From Rhizobiaceae bacterium (GTDB lineage Bacteria; Pseudomonadota; Alphaproteobacteria; Rhizobiales; Rhizobiaceae), in assembly GCA_023953905.1 (NCBI GenBank), contig JAMLJA010000007.1:1-64000 (forward strand): a DNA stretch of 64,000 nt. Direction: 5' to 3'. Shown in pieces: positions 63,326-64,000 of the stretch; the stretch's first letter is position 1; each line of letters starts with the position of its first letter. The translations under genes and the position numbers were made by a program. The notes beneath the pieces are model-generated. The model was not told the DNA's origin and ran no database searches. It worked only from the letters and a program-made list of their open reading frames with translations.

Positions 63326-64000
63326 TCAGTCCTTTACGACGAGCCGGCGGGGCCGATCGCAGAAGCACTCGGCAGGCCCGGTTTCGCGGATCAGGATGCT
63401 CTCGGTGATTTCGAGGCCCCAATCGTCCATCCACAGCCCCGGCATGAAATGGAAGGTCATGCCCGCTTCCAGGATGGTTTCCTCTTCCTTGCGGAAGGAG
63501 ATGGTGCGTTCGCCCCAGTCGGGCGGGTATGAGATGCCGATGGGATAGCCGCATCGGCTGTCCTTCTTGATCCCGGCGCGCTCCAGCGACCCGAAAAGCG
63601 CACGCGCCACGTCCCCTGCAGGATTGCCGGCGCGCGCCGCGTCGAGCCCGGCCTCAAGCCCGTCCGCAAGCGCCTTCTCTGCATCGACTATGTGCTGGGG
63701 AGGCTTGCCGAGAAAAACCGTCCGGCAAAATGGCGTGTGGTAGCGGCGATAGCAGCCCGCGATCTCGAAGAACGTCGCTTCACCCCGCCGGAAGGGCCTG
63801 TTGTCCCATGTCAGATGAGGGGCGGCGGCGTCGGTGCCCGACGGCAGCAGCGGCACGATTGCCGCGTAGTCTCCCCAGGCGTCCCCGACACCACGGATGG
63901 CATCGCCGAAGATCTCGGCCACGACCTCGTTCTTGGGGCGGCCAGGCTCGACACGCTCCATGATGCCGTCGACGATCTTCTCGGAAATGCGCGCCGCCTT
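63326..64000 (-). CDS. M24 family hydrolase, ectoine hydrolase (DoeA/EutD)-like, N-terminal part outside window
   Basis: The frame is open to the last base (64000), so 224 C-terminal residues are seen. The creatinase/aminopeptidase-P fold is recognisable. The stretches GYPIGISYPPDWGERTISF and MTFHFMPGLWMDDWGLEITESILI are those of DoeA/EutD ectoine hydrolases, and metal-binding glutamate and histidine positions appear intact. In ectoine use such an enzyme opens the ring to an N-acetyl-diaminobutyrate, which a deacylase then processes; the M20 gene downstream fits that logic, although the classical DoeB is of another family. Confidence 0.82.
   Translation of the reverse strand, partial: KAARISEKIVDGIMERVEPGRPKNEVVAEIFGDAIRGVGDAWGDYAAIVPLLPSGTDAAAPHLTWDNRPFRRGEATFFEIAGCYRRYHTPFCRTVFLGKPPQHIVDAEKALADGLEAGLDAARAGNPAGDVARALFGSLERAGIKKDSRCGYPIGISYPPDWGERTISFRKEEETILEAGMTFHFMPGLWMDDWGLEITESILIRETGPAECFCDRPRRLVVKD

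Overview
The window looks like part of a chromosome or large plasmid of an alphaproteobacterium, most likely of the Rhizobiales (Hyphomicrobiales). The reasons are the high-GC coding style, the thiCOSGED gene order behind a TPP riboswitch, and the dense packing of ABC importers with catabolic enzymes and local regulators. I see no rRNA, tRNA, insertion sequence, phage gene or CRISPR array. Both ends cut through genes. Apart from thiamine biosynthesis this is a catabolic island with six ABC uptake systems and seven transcription regulators (two IclR, plus LysR, SorC, LacI, GntR and a RapZ-type adapter that is not a DNA-binding regulator).

Layout. 0-5.3 kb (+): the end of a ribose-type ABC importer (two permeases) followed by a hydantoinase/oxoprolinase pair. 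5.3-10.8 kb (-): thiamine operon thiC-thiO-thiS-thiG-thiE-thiD with its promoter and TPP riboswitch. 10.8-15.9 kb (-): overlapping operon of class I CoA-transferase A and B, CaiB/BaiF CoA-transferase, ThDP enzyme and an AhpD-like protein. Divergent from it, 16.1-20.2 kb (+) encodes a spermidine/putrescine-type importer with a fused permease. 20.3-23.4 kb (+): IclR, GlcD-like flavin dehydrogenase, second IclR. 23.5-26.6 kb (-): a thiol-dioxygenase-like protein and a BisC-like molybdoenzyme. 27-29.5 kb (+): class II aldolase, PfkB kinase, SDR. 29.8-31.7 kb (+): CaiB and enoyl-CoA hydratase. 31.8-39.6 kb (+): enolase-superfamily enzyme, 2-hydroxyacid dehydrogenase and a complete oligopeptide-type importer. 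39.6-41.6 kb (-): YeiH-like transporter and LysR. 41.7-44.6 kb (-): aldolase-dehydrogenase fusion and inositol-phosphatase-family enzyme, divergent from 44.8-49.6 kb (+), an Fbp/Afu-type importer with a SorC regulator. 49.7-54.7 kb (+): a second such importer with a RapZ gene. 54.8-61.4 kb: LacI regulator (-) and a polyamine-type importer (+) joined to a short cytidine-deaminase-like gene and a divergent S-adenosylhomocysteine-hydrolase-like gene. 61.4-64 kb (-): DoeA-like M24 hydrolase (partial), M20 deacylase, GntR regulator.

Two themes stand out. First, six 17-bp sites of the same 6-5-6 inverted-repeat design lie in front of operons between 15.9 and 31.8 kb. They fall into two versions differing at one symmetric position (GTTC.. 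or GTCC..), which fits the two neighbouring IclR paralogues, and they tie these operons into one or two regulons. Second, several importers carry unexpected intracellular partners: a RapZ homologue at 53.9 kb, and at 59.7-61.4 kb a deaminase-like and an SAH-hydrolase-like protein whose canonical catalytic residues are altered. The second group is my best candidate for an undescribed pathway. Functions beyond family level are inference from neighbourhood and motif reading; no database search was possible.
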